Source: Olivibacter sp. SDN3 (lineage in GTDB: Bacteria; Bacteroidota; Bacteroidia; Sphingobacteriales; Sphingobacteriaceae). From it: a stretch of DNA of 64,000 bases. The DNA lies in assembly GCF_014334135.1 (NCBI RefSeq), contig NZ_CP060497.1, positions 5,084,001 to 5,148,000 of the forward strand, read 5' to 3'. Under the pieces are notes generated by a model, which saw nothing but the letters and a program-made list of their open reading frames with translations, ran no database searches and was not told the DNA's origin. Numbering within the stretch: position 1 is the stretch's first letter; each line of letters opens with the position of its first letter. Shown piece after piece: positions 26,914 to 35,545 of the stretch. The position numbers and the translations under genes are program-made.

Positions 26914-26927
26914 ATCGTTTAAACGAT
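26914..26927. promoter_or_regulatory. Perfect 14 bp palindrome in the gap before the GH125 terminator
   Basis: ATCGTTTAAACGAT is self-complementary and lies about 190 bp upstream of the cupin start and just beyond the terminator of the GH125 gene. It could be an operator for the cupin gene. The bound regulator is unknown. Confidence 0.35.
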
Positions 26928-26931
26928 AAAA

Positions 26932-26958
26932 AAGGTCGAAGAATTTATCTTCGACCTT
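26932..26958 (-). terminator. Rho-independent terminator of the GH125 gene
   Basis: A perfect 10 bp stem (AAGGTCGAAG/CTTCGACCTT) with a 7 nt loop is followed on the minus strand by a run of six T. It begins 48 bp after the GH125 stop. Confidence 0.75.
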
Positions 26959-27005
26959 CATATTTACAACACTAAAGCATTTTAGCTGTTTTTAATAAAT
27001 AAATT

Positions 27006-28424
27006 TTAGTTTAATAAACTTCTTTTCCTTTGATAAGTCTCCCAAAGCAACTCACCGAAAAGCGTGTTTGTCCACGCGAACCAAGCTCTTGTGAAATTCT
27101 TCGGATCGTCCTTATGGTAAGATTCATGCATAAAACCCGTATCACCATGACACTTCTGCAGCATTTGTATACACATTTTTATTTCTTTATCATCCTTACT
27201 GGTAAGCGCCCGCATGACGATACTCATCGGCCATATCATATCCTTTCCAATATGGGGTCCGCCAACCCCCTCACCAAATTCACCTTTATAGAAAAAGGGA
27301 TTATCTTCAGATAAAATAAATTTACGTGTATTGACGTACCGTGGATCGTTGGCTTCTACAGCGCCAAGGTAAGGCAAAGACAATAAACTAGGAATATTTG
27401 AATCATCCATTAATAGCTGACCGCCATAACCATCGGTTTCAAAGACAAAAATCTCTCCATATTTTGGATGTTCTGTGGTAGCATGCTTTTCAAGCGCCTC
27501 TTCAACCTCTTGAGCTAAGGCCTTCAATTCGCTGGATAATGCTGTATCGTTGAGAATTGTTTCCACCATTTCGGCAGCCTGTTTTAAAGAAACAACAGCA
27601 AAAAAGTTGGAAGGAATTAAAAAGGACAGCACGGTAGCATCGTCACTTGGCCGGAAAGATGAACATATCAAGCCCACGGGATTCACAGGATAACCGTAAC
27701 CGTCCATCGGCAAAGTGTCTGTGGCTCGCCCTGTCACCCGTTCAAAACGATAGGGACTACTACCATCTTTACGTTGCTGCTCTTTGAATGTTTGTAATAT
27801 CTGCTCTATAGCCAACTTCCAACTTTCATTAAAAGGCGACGTGTCCTTGGTACTTTTCCAATAGTGATAGGCTAAACGAATAGGATAACATAGGGAATCT
27901 ATTTCCCATTTCCGTTCATGTACACCTGGCTTCATTTCGGTTTTATCACTTGCCCATTCACCTACCTTTTCCGGATCGTCATAGAATGCATTCGCGTATG
28001 GGTCTTTTAGTATATAGTCCGTTTGCCTATTTATCACCCCTGCTATTAAATCACTCAACGGCTTATCATTTTTCACTAGTGATAGGTAGGGCCACACTTG
28101 CGCACTACTATCTCTAAGCCACATGGCATCAATATCCCCGGTAATGACATACGTATCCGGTACGCCGTCTGTTGATTGGAAGAAAACCGTGGTATCCAAG
28201 GTATTGGGGAAACAGTTACCAAAGAGCCAGCCAAGTTCTTTATTCTTTACTTTACTTTGAAAGGTCTTTATGACCTTTTCCACTTCTTCGCTGGTAAAAT
28301 TGCGCATATTTTCCGCAATTCTCACCTCCGGAAAATCGTCGGCTTTTGCGAAGGCTAAATTATTACTCAGGTAATAACCAGCCCCTAGAGCGACTGTACT
28401 TTTGATAAAACTTCTTCTTTCCAT
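27006..28424 (-). CDS. GH125 exo-alpha-1,6-mannosidase-like protein, Tat-type signal
   Basis: The 472-residue exported glycosidase has an N-terminal RRSF-type twin-arginine signal (MERRSFIKS). A single (alpha/alpha)6 domain of the GH125 (DUF1237) family follows. Recognisable segments are LFGNCFPNTLDTTV, DAMWLRDSSAQVWPYL (catalytic-acid region), KWEIDSLCYPIRLAYHYW and GVGGPHIG near the end. These are metal-independent exo-acting alpha-1,6-mannosidases that trim mannan or N-glycan cores. I chose the ATG at 28424 over a longer start because it gives the clean Tat signal. The gene stands alone with its own terminator. Confidence 0.87.
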   Translation of the reverse strand: MERRSFIKSTVALGAGYYLSNNLAFAKADDFPEVRIAENMRNFTSEEVEKVIKTFQSKVKNKELGWLFGNCFPNTLDTTVFFQSTDGVPDTYVITGDIDAMWLRDSSAQVWPYLSLVKNDKPLSDLIAGVINRQTDYILKDPYANAFYDDPEKVGEWASDKTEMKPGVHERKWEIDSLCYPIRLAYHYWKSTKDTSPFNESWKLAIEQILQTFKEQQRKDGSSPYRFERVTGRATDTLPMDGYGYPVNPVGLICSSFRPSDDATVLSFLIPSNFFAVVSLKQAAEMVETILNDTALSSELKALAQEVEEALEKHATTEHPKYGEIFVFETDGYGGQLLMDDSNIPSLLSLPYLGAVEANDPRYVNTRKFILSEDNPFFYKGEFGEGVGGPHIGKDMIWPMSIVMRALTSKDDKEIKMCIQMLQKCHGDTGFMHESYHKDDPKNFTRAWFAWTNTLFGELLWETYQRKRSLLN

Positions 28425-28793
28425 TTCAATAATAGCATTTATTTTATATTTACGAACCGTAAACATATGTAAATTCCGCTACAAAACAAATTCAGAAAAA
28501 AGAGGAAATCTTGTTCTGTCTTTTCCACAATCAACACCTGACTACGTTCGGCCGTATACCAAGACCTGATCTGCTACTGATTTATATTTACTTACCTTCC
28601 CTCGATAAATCCCTGTATACGGCGTGGATATTTCCCGATAAACCCCGAAAAATGAGCGCTATTGGTCCGAACTTGATTTGAGTTAGTTAGCTTGTTCAGT
28701 CTGGTCTTATCCTAGGCACGAAGATCCAGTGTTGTAAATCGGGAAGTTATCTTCAAAAAAACATCACAATCCAAGTTACACTCCGCCGGATTT
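28425..28793. other. Gene-poor region between GH125 and the conserved hypothetical gene
   Basis: No reading frame here looks real. There are short near-repeats (CGATAAATCCC and CGATAAACCCC) and no clear hairpin or promoter. The GH125 promoter should lie at its left end. Confidence 0.4.
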
Positions 28794-29099
28794 TTACCTT
28801 TCGGCTGTTTCACTAAGAAGAACAAACAAATCTTCCCACTCTTCTTCCAGTGATTTTTGGGGCAAGGCTCTATTCGCACGTCTATACCAATAATTGGCGT
28901 TCCATTCGTCGCCTTCCTTCCGATGCAGATAAGCGTGCACATGTGCGGACATTGAATCAGTCAATTGGTCAATTAATCCGTGCGCAGCATCCCAGTTGCC
29001 TTTGGCATCATACCAAAGTGCCTGAAAATGAACAGAAAGACCTTTTGGAGGAACGTCGAATGCAAGGGAACCTTTAAATGAGTCGAGAGTCAAAGCCAT
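28794..29099 (-). CDS. Conserved small helical protein of unknown function
   Basis: The 101-residue cytoplasmic protein contains ALWYDAKGNWDAAHGLIDQL, HAYLHRKEGDEWNANYWYRRAN and SLEEEWEDLFVLL. The same order of Trp/Tyr-rich motifs occurs in a widely distributed small protein of proteobacteria and Bacteroidota, but I know no established function. The pattern resembles a pair of TPR-like helices. It is monocistronic as far as can be seen and diverges from the glycine-zipper lipoprotein gene. Confidence 0.75.
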   Translation of the reverse strand: MALTLDSFKGSLAFDVPPKGLSVHFQALWYDAKGNWDAAHGLIDQLTDSMSAHVHAYLHRKEGDEWNANYWYRRANRALPQKSLEEEWEDLFVLLSETAER

Positions 29100-29316
29100 A
29101 CAATATTAGGTGTTTGCTGTAAAAATTCAAAAAATATCGCTAAATAACAAAGAAAAATTTCTGGATAAAAAATCATACATAGGACATGTAATCCCTTTTT
29201 CGGTTGGACGCGGATATTCCGATATCAAATCAAAATTTACGCAGACAACAAGAAAAAAGATAATTTGGCACAGTTTTTTCATAAGTAGCAGCGTAAATAT
29301 TCAAATTGTTAAAGTG

Positions 29317-29823
29317 ATGAACAGAATAATAGCGATGTGTTTAATAGCCGGAATCAGCGTTACGGCATGTAACTCTAATAATAAGACAACGGAGGAAGCT
29401 ATTGCAAAAGAAGCGGCATTAAAACACCTTAAAGATAGCTTAACGCTCGACAGCTTTAGAAATGCCGAAGCAGCTGAGAAAGCGGGTTTAGCACAAGAAG
29501 AGACGGCCGATCAAGACTTTCAACAGCCATACGGTCGTCCATCAGCTGCCGACAATGAAAACACCAATCAAGAAGAGCAGTATGATGAAGTTGGTACATC
29601 GAATACACCGCAGCAACCCGTTGCCACAAACAAGAAGAAAGGCTGGAGTGACGCCGCCAAAGGAACCGCTATTGGCGCAGGTGTTGGAGCTGGTGTCGGT
29701 GCGTTGATCGACAAAGATAAAAGGCTCCGTGGTGCGGCCATTGGCGCAGCTATCGGTGGCGGTGGCGGATATGCAATCGGTAGAAAAAGTGATCGAAAGA
29801 GCGGTCGGGCACAAAAGAAGTAA
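29317..29823 (+). CDS. Glycine-zipper lipoprotein
   Basis: The 168-residue exported protein has a lipobox (ISVTAC), then a charged, Glu/Gln-rich linker. The C-terminal glycine-zipper segment (AIGAGVGAGVGALI and AAIGAAIGGGGGYAIG) is of the YMGG type and probably inserts in a membrane. I chose the ATG at 29317; upstream sequence in the same frame has no export features. Such lipoproteins are common under envelope stress, but no function can be given here. A stem-loop follows its stop. Confidence 0.85.
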   Translation: MNRIIAMCLIAGISVTACNSNNKTTEEAIAKEAALKHLKDSLTLDSFRNAEAAEKAGLAQEETADQDFQQPYGRPSAADNENTNQEEQYDEVGTSNTPQQPVATNKKKGWSDAAKGTAIGAGVGAGVGALIDKDKRLRGAAIGAAIGGGGGYAIGRKSDRKSGRAQKK

Positions 29824-29849
29824 AACGTTACTAAACGTAATATAATAAC

Positions 29850-29879
29850 GCGTCACCAGCGGTTATACCTTGGTGACGC
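29850..29879. terminator. Stem-loop between the convergent lipoprotein and clpP-type genes
   Basis: GCGTCACCA pairs with TGGTGACGC (9 bp, 12 nt loop). The following T tract is weak on both strands. Its position between convergent stops suggests a shared terminator. Confidence 0.5.
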
Positions 29880-29938
29880 TTTCGCTATTTATGTCAACGC
29901 TTACCTATAAATGGCTGAACCGAATAGGCCCCGGTAAA

Positions 29939-30613
29939 TCATTTTCGCTGCAACACCTCATCGATCATTCCATAGCTTTTTGCCTCTTCAGCAGTCATCC
30001 AATAATCACGGCTAGATGATGTATGCACCCATTCATAAGACTGTCCGCTGTGGTCTGCAATTATTTGATACAGCTCCTTCTGCAATTTCAGGATCTCCCG
30101 TGCATTGATTTCCAGATCTGCTGCCGTACCCTGCATACCACCGGACGGTTGATGGATCATTACACGAGCATGTTTCAATGCTGCCCTCTTTTTCGGTGTT
30201 CCCGTACACAACAGCACTGCACCAAAAGATAATGCTATTCCGGTACAGATGGTTGCTACGTCTGGTGAAATATATTGCATCGTATCGTAGATTCCTAAAC
30301 CTGCGTAAACAGATCCTCCCGGGCAATTGATATAGAGTTGAATGTCTTTAAGCGGATCGGCAGATTGTAAAAATAGCAGCTGCGCCTGAATGATATTGGC
30401 TACCCTATCGTCAACGGGCTCTCCCAGAAATATAATACGATCAATCATCAGTCTGGAAAATACGTCCATTTGTGCTACATTGAGTTGTCGCTCCTCCGTA
30501 ATATAGGGAGTCATCGACAAATGTACTTTTTGACTCATTTTCTTTGCGTACTGATCATAGGTGTTCCCACTTATCCCAAAATGGGATACAGCAAATTTTC
30601 TAAATTCCATCAT
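29939..30613 (-). CDS. ClpP-family protease subunit (stand-alone)
   Basis: The 224-residue serine protease of the ClpP fold has Ser129 in GIALSFGA (the usual motif is ASMGA, so the nucleophile is kept in a changed context), His154 in MIHQPSGG and Asp203 in SRDYWM. All three catalytic residues are present. In Bacteroidota the housekeeping clpP is usually next to tig and clpX. Neither is here; instead an ECF sigma gene and an 87-codon gene precede it, apparently in one operon. It may therefore be an additional ClpP with its own regulation. ATGATG gives starts at 30613 or 30610. Confidence 0.85.
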   Translation of the reverse strand: MMEFRKFAVSHFGISGNTYDQYAKKMSQKVHLSMTPYITEERQLNVAQMDVFSRLMIDRIIFLGEPVDDRVANIIQAQLLFLQSADPLKDIQLYINCPGGSVYAGLGIYDTMQYISPDVATICTGIALSFGAVLLCTGTPKKRAALKHARVMIHQPSGGMQGTAADLEINAREILKLQKELYQIIADHSGQSYEWVHTSSSRDYWMTAEEAKSYGMIDEVLQRK

Positions 30614-30676
30614 TTTGATTATGAGTTAAATGATTATCATTAATAAGCGGTTTCTATCCTGAATACTTTATCAGCA

Positions 30677-30940
30677 TCAAAAATAACTCAGGATACGCTG
30701 TACAAAATTTTTATGAACAGATTTTGAAAAAAGCTCTTGTTCAATTTTTTTTAATTGCGTTCGCAGCTGTTCCCGGCCATGAGCTTTCACGATTCCGTAA
30801 CTCCTTTTTTGCCAGTGCAAATTATCCTGCACTTCGCGGTCCAATAGCAATTGTGCATCGAATATTAATCGATCTTCGGGTGAAAGCTTATCCAAAATAT
30901 ACGCCTCTAAGTGCTCAGTATGATTAAATAAAGTCTTCAT
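30677..30940 (-). CDS. Small protein overlapping the ECF sigma gene, possible anti-sigma-like regulator
   Basis: The 87-residue protein has no membrane segment and no zinc-finger cysteines. It begins like the cytosolic N-terminus of Bacteroidota anti-sigma proteins (HLEAYILDKLSPEDRLIFDAQLL). Its ATG lies 17 bp inside the sigma gene, so the two are coupled. Without a transmembrane part it would have to act in the cytoplasm. The role is inferred from pairing, not from a recognised family. Confidence 0.6.
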   Translation of the reverse strand: MKTLFNHTEHLEAYILDKLSPEDRLIFDAQLLLDREVQDNLHWQKRSYGIVKAHGREQLRTQLKKIEQELFSKSVHKNFVQRILSYF

Positions 30941-31505
30941 ATTGTAGTGCCTTTTCCTTCACAAAGTCTCTTATCTTTCCTAAACATTTAAATTTTTGTA
31001 CGGTTGCAGAACGCTCACTGGCAAAGCCAAATTTTTCAGCGAGTGTTTTCATAGAAAGCTTATGATAATAAAATGCGGTTAACAATTGCATACACCGATC
31101 TCCGGCTTTCGATAATAAAATCAACAAGCGTTTTTCGGAGATCTCTTCGTAAGCTCCATCACTCACCTCCTCAAGACGGTCATCTATTGGTCTGTAACTA
31201 TTATTATCCTCACGCTTTTGTTTTTGATACCATAAGTACCGGGAAACACCAAAAATATAGGCTTTTTCGGAGCGCTTTATATGGACAGCAGCACGAAGTA
31301 CCTGCTCATAATAAATGATTAGCGCGTCTTGAAAAACATCTTTGGCTTCATTGAGCGTCCCTCCCATTTTTCCAATGTATCTCGCAACGGCCGGGAATAC
31401 TTCCTTATACAGCGCTAAACATTGCTCATCGGAAATTGGAGAAGTACTTTTATTTGTATCGAAAACTTCCATATCCATAGCTTTATATAATATGTGTAAA
31501 TTCAT
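30924..31505 (-). CDS. ECF-type sigma-70 family RNA polymerase sigma factor
   Basis: The 193-residue protein has a sigma region 2 (NEAKDVFQDALIIYYEQVL, about residues 53-71, with the following AYIFGVSRYLWYQKQ helix that binds the -10 element). A region 4 helix-turn-helix follows (LSMKTLAEKFGFASERSATVQKFKC, about 150-174). Starts at 31505, 31478 or 31472 are possible. Downstream in the same direction lie the coupled 87-codon gene and the ClpP-type gene, which it may control together with itself. Confidence 0.85.
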   Translation of the reverse strand: MNLHILYKAMDMEVFDTNKSTSPISDEQCLALYKEVFPAVARYIGKMGGTLNEAKDVFQDALIIYYEQVLRAAVHIKRSEKAYIFGVSRYLWYQKQKREDNNSYRPIDDRLEEVSDGAYEEISEKRLLILLSKAGDRCMQLLTAFYYHKLSMKTLAEKFGFASERSATVQKFKCLGKIRDFVKEKALQYEDFI

Positions 31506-31638
31506 AAGGAAATATCACCTGGTATAAGCATTTTTTTTACATGTACGAAAAGATGGATTAATTCCGAAACTATTGTTGTAGTATGCCCACGCACGATCGG
31601 TTTATCTCAAAGTGATGTTTTGAAACTTATTATATCCC

Positions 31639-33519
31639 TCACAGCACTTCTATTTCAATATGAGAAGCATTTATCTTATCGTGATAAAGACGGTTAGTCG
31701 CCTTTTGAAAATCATCGTCCTCTGCCTGGCGATAGATATCTATAAATTGTTGCGGATTGCGATCAACCAAGGGAAACCATGAGTGCTGTATCTGTATCAT
31801 GATCCGATGACCTTTTTTAAAGGTATGCGCCACGTCAGGCAATGCATACTGCACATCCGTAATTTCTCCTGAAACAAAAGGTTCAGGTGTCTCGAAGCTG
31901 TTTCTGAATTTTCCACGCAGAACCTCTCCCCGTACAAGCATCTGATAGCCTCCCATAATCACATCCTTTTCCTTTTCACCAGCTTCCGGGGTCTCGGCAT
32001 CGTCAGGATAAACGTCAATTAGTTTAACGACGTAATCGGCATCTGTACCACTTGTGGAAACTTTCAGCTTCGCGGATAGCTCTCCAGTAAGAGTAACGTC
32101 TTCAGTAAGTACCTCCGTTTGATAGACCATAACGTCAGGCCTTTTAGCAGCAAAGCGCTGATCGTCTATCATATATTCCCTGCTCCTCGACCCATGAACG
32201 CCTTGCTGATAGGGCACCGGATTATTTGGATCGCTTATATACTCATCGTAACTATCCACTTCGGTAGGTTTCTCAAAACTCAGCTTACCTTTAGCATGCA
32301 AATAAAGTCGTTTCCTCTCTGTGTCTTTTGGCGGCCAAGCATCAAAAGCTTTCCATTCATTACTTCCTGTGATAAAAATAGTGGCTTCTGCCGGATCAAA
32401 AGTTCCTTTCCCCTTCAAATAGTGATTAAAAAAAGGCAGTTCCATGTTTGTTTGATACCAAGTACTCGTTTCCTGTCCGAAAACAATATCTCCAAAAGAG
32501 CTACCATTGCTTCTCACCCATGCACCATGAAACCATGGCCCCATAACCAGATGATTGGTTCCTTTTGGATTTTGTTCTTCAATAGCACGATAGGTTCGCA
32601 GAGCGCCGTAAGTGTCTTCAGCATCAAAGAAGCCGCCTACCACCATCACCGCGGGTTTTATATTTTTTAAATGGCGGGTAATTTCGCGTGCCTTCCAAAA
32701 AGTGTCCAGTACACCATGTTCCATTAGCGCATTCCAAAATTTAATGCTGTCGCCAAAATATCTCTCCTTCGCATGTTTAATCGCACCCAGTTCCATAAAG
32801 AATCCATAATTATCATTCATCGTAAAAGCAATTTTTTTAGGTGTGTTATCAGGTGTTACGGGGCTGGGTCTCGGCACACCAAATCCGCTATAAAAATTGA
32901 ACGCATCTGCCAAAAAGAAAGCACCATTATGATGAAAGTCGTCTCCTCTAAACCAATCTGTCACCGGTGCCTGCGGCGATACGGCTTTCAAAGCCGGATG
33001 GGCGTCGGGAAGAGCTGCGGTAGAATAGAAACCAGGATATGAAATGCCATATATACCGGCTTTACCATTGTTATTGTCTATATTTTTCAATAACCAGTCG
33101 ATCGTATCATAAGTATCACTACTTTCATCCACTTGTTTGTTGTTATTCTTATTACCAATATGTGGCCTGATGTCTTCAAATGTTCCTTCACTCATCCATT
33201 TTCCCCTAACATCCTGATAAACGAAGATGTATCCTTCTCTAATAAAAAGTGGGTCAGGCCCCAAACTGGGTTTATATTCGCTTTCACCATAGGGAGCAAC
33301 AGTATATGGAGTACGATTGATCAAAAAGGGATATTTTTTCGATTTGTCTTTTGGAATATAAATCGAAGTAAACAGCTTTACACCATCCCGCATCGGGATG
33401 TACCGTTCAATCTTTTCATAATAATTGCGGATATATAGCGAATCTTCGTGCTGTTGAGCATGCGCTGCTTGAAAAAAGAATAAAACGAAAAAAAATACGG
33501 AGTATTTGAACTTTATCAT
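31639..33519 (-). CDS. Exported CocE/NonD (X-Pro dipeptidyl-peptidase S15) family hydrolase
   Basis: The 626-residue protein has a signal peptide (to AHAQQ, about residue 22). An alpha/beta hydrolase domain follows with the nucleophile in GISYPG (Ser about 160), the acid in GFFDAEDTYG and the histidine in QIQHSWFPL near the C-terminal jelly-roll domain. The C-terminal XPD-type beta domain (from about residue 380) is typical of glutaryl-7-ACA acylase, cocaine esterase and related acyl or peptide hydrolases. The substrate cannot be fixed from sequence. It stands alone and diverges from the metal-efflux operon. Confidence 0.9.
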   Translation of the reverse strand: MIKFKYSVFFFVLFFFQAAHAQQHEDSLYIRNYYEKIERYIPMRDGVKLFTSIYIPKDKSKKYPFLINRTPYTVAPYGESEYKPSLGPDPLFIREGYIFVYQDVRGKWMSEGTFEDIRPHIGNKNNNKQVDESSDTYDTIDWLLKNIDNNNGKAGIYGISYPGFYSTAALPDAHPALKAVSPQAPVTDWFRGDDFHHNGAFFLADAFNFYSGFGVPRPSPVTPDNTPKKIAFTMNDNYGFFMELGAIKHAKERYFGDSIKFWNALMEHGVLDTFWKAREITRHLKNIKPAVMVVGGFFDAEDTYGALRTYRAIEEQNPKGTNHLVMGPWFHGAWVRSNGSSFGDIVFGQETSTWYQTNMELPFFNHYLKGKGTFDPAEATIFITGSNEWKAFDAWPPKDTERKRLYLHAKGKLSFEKPTEVDSYDEYISDPNNPVPYQQGVHGSRSREYMIDDQRFAAKRPDVMVYQTEVLTEDVTLTGELSAKLKVSTSGTDADYVVKLIDVYPDDAETPEAGEKEKDVIMGGYQMLVRGEVLRGKFRNSFETPEPFVSGEITDVQYALPDVAHTFKKGHRIMIQIQHSWFPLVDRNPQQFIDIYRQAEDDDFQKATNRLYHDKINASHIEIEVL

Positions 33520-33668
33520 ATTAAGAGTATTAGACGGAAGTAAATATAAGGATAGTTTGTATTATGATATATCAGTTTAATGCAGTTTTGAAAACGCTAC
33601 ATGCAAAAAACCATAAACTATATAACTTCTTCTGGTCAAAATATAAAAGCTGCTATTTATTTTTTTTA

Positions 33669-33676
33669 TACCTTTG
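33669..33676 (+). promoter_or_regulatory. Candidate -7 promoter box before the HYC_CC_PP gene
   Basis: TACCTTTG matches TAnnTTTG 6 bp before the preferred GTG start at 33682, which would make the message leaderless. If the ATG at 33601 is the true start, the match lies inside the gene and is fortuitous. Confidence 0.25.
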
Positions 33677-33681
33677 TACTA

Positions 33682-34086
33682 GTGAAAAAGTTATTTGCTT
33701 TCATATTGGCCTTTTTATACCTTGGCATCGCCACCGGGTTTAGCACATATACCCATTATTGTATGGATCGATATGTGGAAACTACTTTGTGGCAAATAGA
33801 TATGAGCAAATGCGGTGCCTGTGGCATGTCAAAAGACAAATCTTCCGCTGAAAAAAAATGTTGTAAAGAAGAACACAAACAGCTTAAACTAGAGAAAGAT
33901 CACAAAGCGGCTACAGAGATATCGTATAAATATCTTCAGGAGCTGCCTGCCATACTTCTTCACACGGATGTTTTACGTCCTGCAAAAACGTTAACGAATA
34001 TTGCGATAGATTATCCATTTAGTCATGCACCTCCCGATAAAGCATATCACACCATCTATATGCTAAATTGTATCTACAGAATTTAA
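33682..34086 (+). CDS. HYC_CC_PP family metal-associated exported protein
   Basis: The family name describes the motifs: HYC in THYCMDRYV, CC in EKKCCKEEHKQ and PP in SHAPPDKAYH. Two further Cys lie in CGACGMS, so several Cys/His residues could bind copper or another soft metal. The N-terminus (KKLFAFILAFLYLGIATGF) is an export signal beginning at the GTG at 33682. An ATG at 33601 in frame would add 27 residues before the signal and is less likely. It precedes the CusA-like operon, where this family usually occurs. The function is unknown beyond the association with metal efflux. Confidence 0.78.
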   Translation: MKKLFAFILAFLYLGIATGFSTYTHYCMDRYVETTLWQIDMSKCGACGMSKDKSSAEKKCCKEEHKQLKLEKDHKAATEISYKYLQELPAILLHTDVLRPAKTLTNIAIDYPFSHAPPDKAYHTIYMLNCIYRI

Positions 34087-34128
34087 TACCCTTCTATCTA
34101 GATGTTACTTAGTGTGTATCATATATTT

Positions 34129-34144
34129 AGCAATTATAATTGCT
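34129..34144. promoter_or_regulatory. Perfect 16 bp palindrome upstream of the split cusA-like genes
   Basis: AGCAATTATAATTGCT is self-complementary and lies 105 bp before the permease ATG, followed by TTTG-containing promoter-like sequence (GCTTTGTATAGTACTACTTTG region). It is a candidate metal-regulator site. No regulator gene is adjacent. Confidence 0.45.
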
Positions 34145-34248
34145 TTGTATAGTACTACTTTGTAACCTTCCAGCAAATCAGTAACCCTCTGATTTTACAA
34201 TGCTGCTACACAGCTATTCAAATCTTTCATCGTTTATAAATTAAATCC

Positions 34249-35544
34249 ATGGTCCACAACATCATCGATTGGTCATTGCGTAACCGCTATATTGTTTTGG
34301 TGCTTAGCGTCGGATTATTCGTGTGGGGAGCCTTTTCTGTTAAAAAAAATCCTATTGATGCCATTCCCGATTTATCCGAAAATCAAGTTATTATTTTCAC
34401 AGAATGGATGGGCAGATCCCCGCAACTCATTGAAGATCAGATAACTTACCCGTTAGTCACTAATTTACAAGGGCTTCCCAGTATTAAATACGTTCGCGGC
34501 AGCTCTATGTTTGGCATGAGCTTCATCTACATCATCTTTGACGACGAAACGGATATCTATTGGGCACGGGAACGTGTTCTGGAACGGCTGAGTACAATAG
34601 GTAGCACGCTCCCAACCGGTGTAGCACCAACGCTCGGACCTGACGGTACCGGTGTTGGCCACGTATTATGGTATACCTTGGATGCTCCTAATGTTGATTT
34701 GGGAGAGCAACGTGCCATACAAGATTGGTATGTAAAATTTGCGCTTCAGAATGTACCTGGGGTGAGTGAAATCGCATCTTTTGGCGGTTTCCAAAAACAA
34801 TATCAGGTAACCATTGATCCCAATAAGTTGCTATACTATAAACTGTCGGTACCAAATGTAATAAACGCCGTGCGTACCAATAACAATGAAAGTGGTGGAC
34901 GTAAATTTGAAATGAGCGACGTAGGATATATTATTAAAACAAGTGGTTATCTACAATCTAGAGAAGATATCGAACAAATTCCCATCTCCAATCAACAGGG
35001 TAATCCGATCCGGATATCGGATATTGGCACAGTACAGATGACGGGAGAACCGCGCTTGGGTATTTTTGATCAAGACGGAGAAGGAGAACGCGTAGGAGGT
35101 ATTGTGGTCATGCGTTATGGAGAGAATGCTGCAGAGGTTACAGAAAAGGTAAAGAATAAAATGAGAGAAGTAACGAAAGGTCTTCCAGAAGGTGTGAAAT
35201 TTGATATTGTATACGATCGCGGAAAACTTATTAAAGAATCAGTAGATTCTATCAAACATACCTTAATAGAAGAAATGATCGTAGTATCCCTAGTTGTCAT
35301 TATCTTTTTATTCCACTGGAAAAGTGCCTTAAGTATTATTATACAGATTCCTATCACTATTGCGATCAGCTTCATCTTACTGAATGCCTTTGATATTTCA
35401 TCGAACATCATGTCCTTAACAGGTATCGCGTTGGCAATTGGTGTGATCGTAGATAACGGCATTATTATGAGCGAAAATGCTTATAAGCATTTAGCAGAGA
35501 AATATGAAAGTAGGGAACAACAGGAGCATTTAAAAAGTAAGTAA
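34249..35544 (+). CDS. CusA/CzcA heavy-metal RND permease, N-terminal part (split gene)
   Basis: The 431 residues cover the first part of an HME-RND pump: TM1 (YIVLVLSVGLFVWGAFSV), the first periplasmic loop with IKYVRGSSMFGMSFIY, and TM2 to TM4 with the proton-relay Asp in GVIVDNGIIMSENA. The protein stops at TAA 35542-35544, in the cytoplasmic loop between TM4 and TM5. The next gene starts 1 bp later in another frame with the rest of the pump. Normal family members are single chains of about 1040 residues; the two parts sum to 1075. A single extra A in the AAAAA run at 35532-35536 would explain the break (see findings). Confidence 0.85.
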   Translation: MVHNIIDWSLRNRYIVLVLSVGLFVWGAFSVKKNPIDAIPDLSENQVIIFTEWMGRSPQLIEDQITYPLVTNLQGLPSIKYVRGSSMFGMSFIYIIFDDETDIYWARERVLERLSTIGSTLPTGVAPTLGPDGTGVGHVLWYTLDAPNVDLGEQRAIQDWYVKFALQNVPGVSEIASFGGFQKQYQVTIDPNKLLYYKLSVPNVINAVRTNNNESGGRKFEMSDVGYIIKTSGYLQSREDIEQIPISNQQGNPIRISDIGTVQMTGEPRLGIFDQDGEGERVGGIVVMRYGENAAEVTEKVKNKMREVTKGLPEGVKFDIVYDRGKLIKESVDSIKHTLIEEMIVVSLVVIIFLFHWKSALSIIIQIPITIAISFILLNAFDISSNIMSLTGIALAIGVIVDNGIIMSENAYKHLAEKYESREQQEHLKSK

Positions 35545-35545
35545 C

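Noticed and set aside
26743-26961. 72-codon minus-strand frame between the cupin and GH125 genes
   Set aside because: It reads through the GH125 terminator and palindrome; no homology is apparent and composition is that of noncoding AT-rich DNA.
28712-28942. 76-codon frame overlapping the conserved hypothetical gene
   Set aside because: It is mostly a shadow of the 28794-29099 gene in another frame on the same strand; no independent support.
29110-29316. Extended reading before the glycine-zipper lipoprotein
   Set aside because: The added 69 residues are basic and polar and would hide the lipoprotein signal that begins at 29317.
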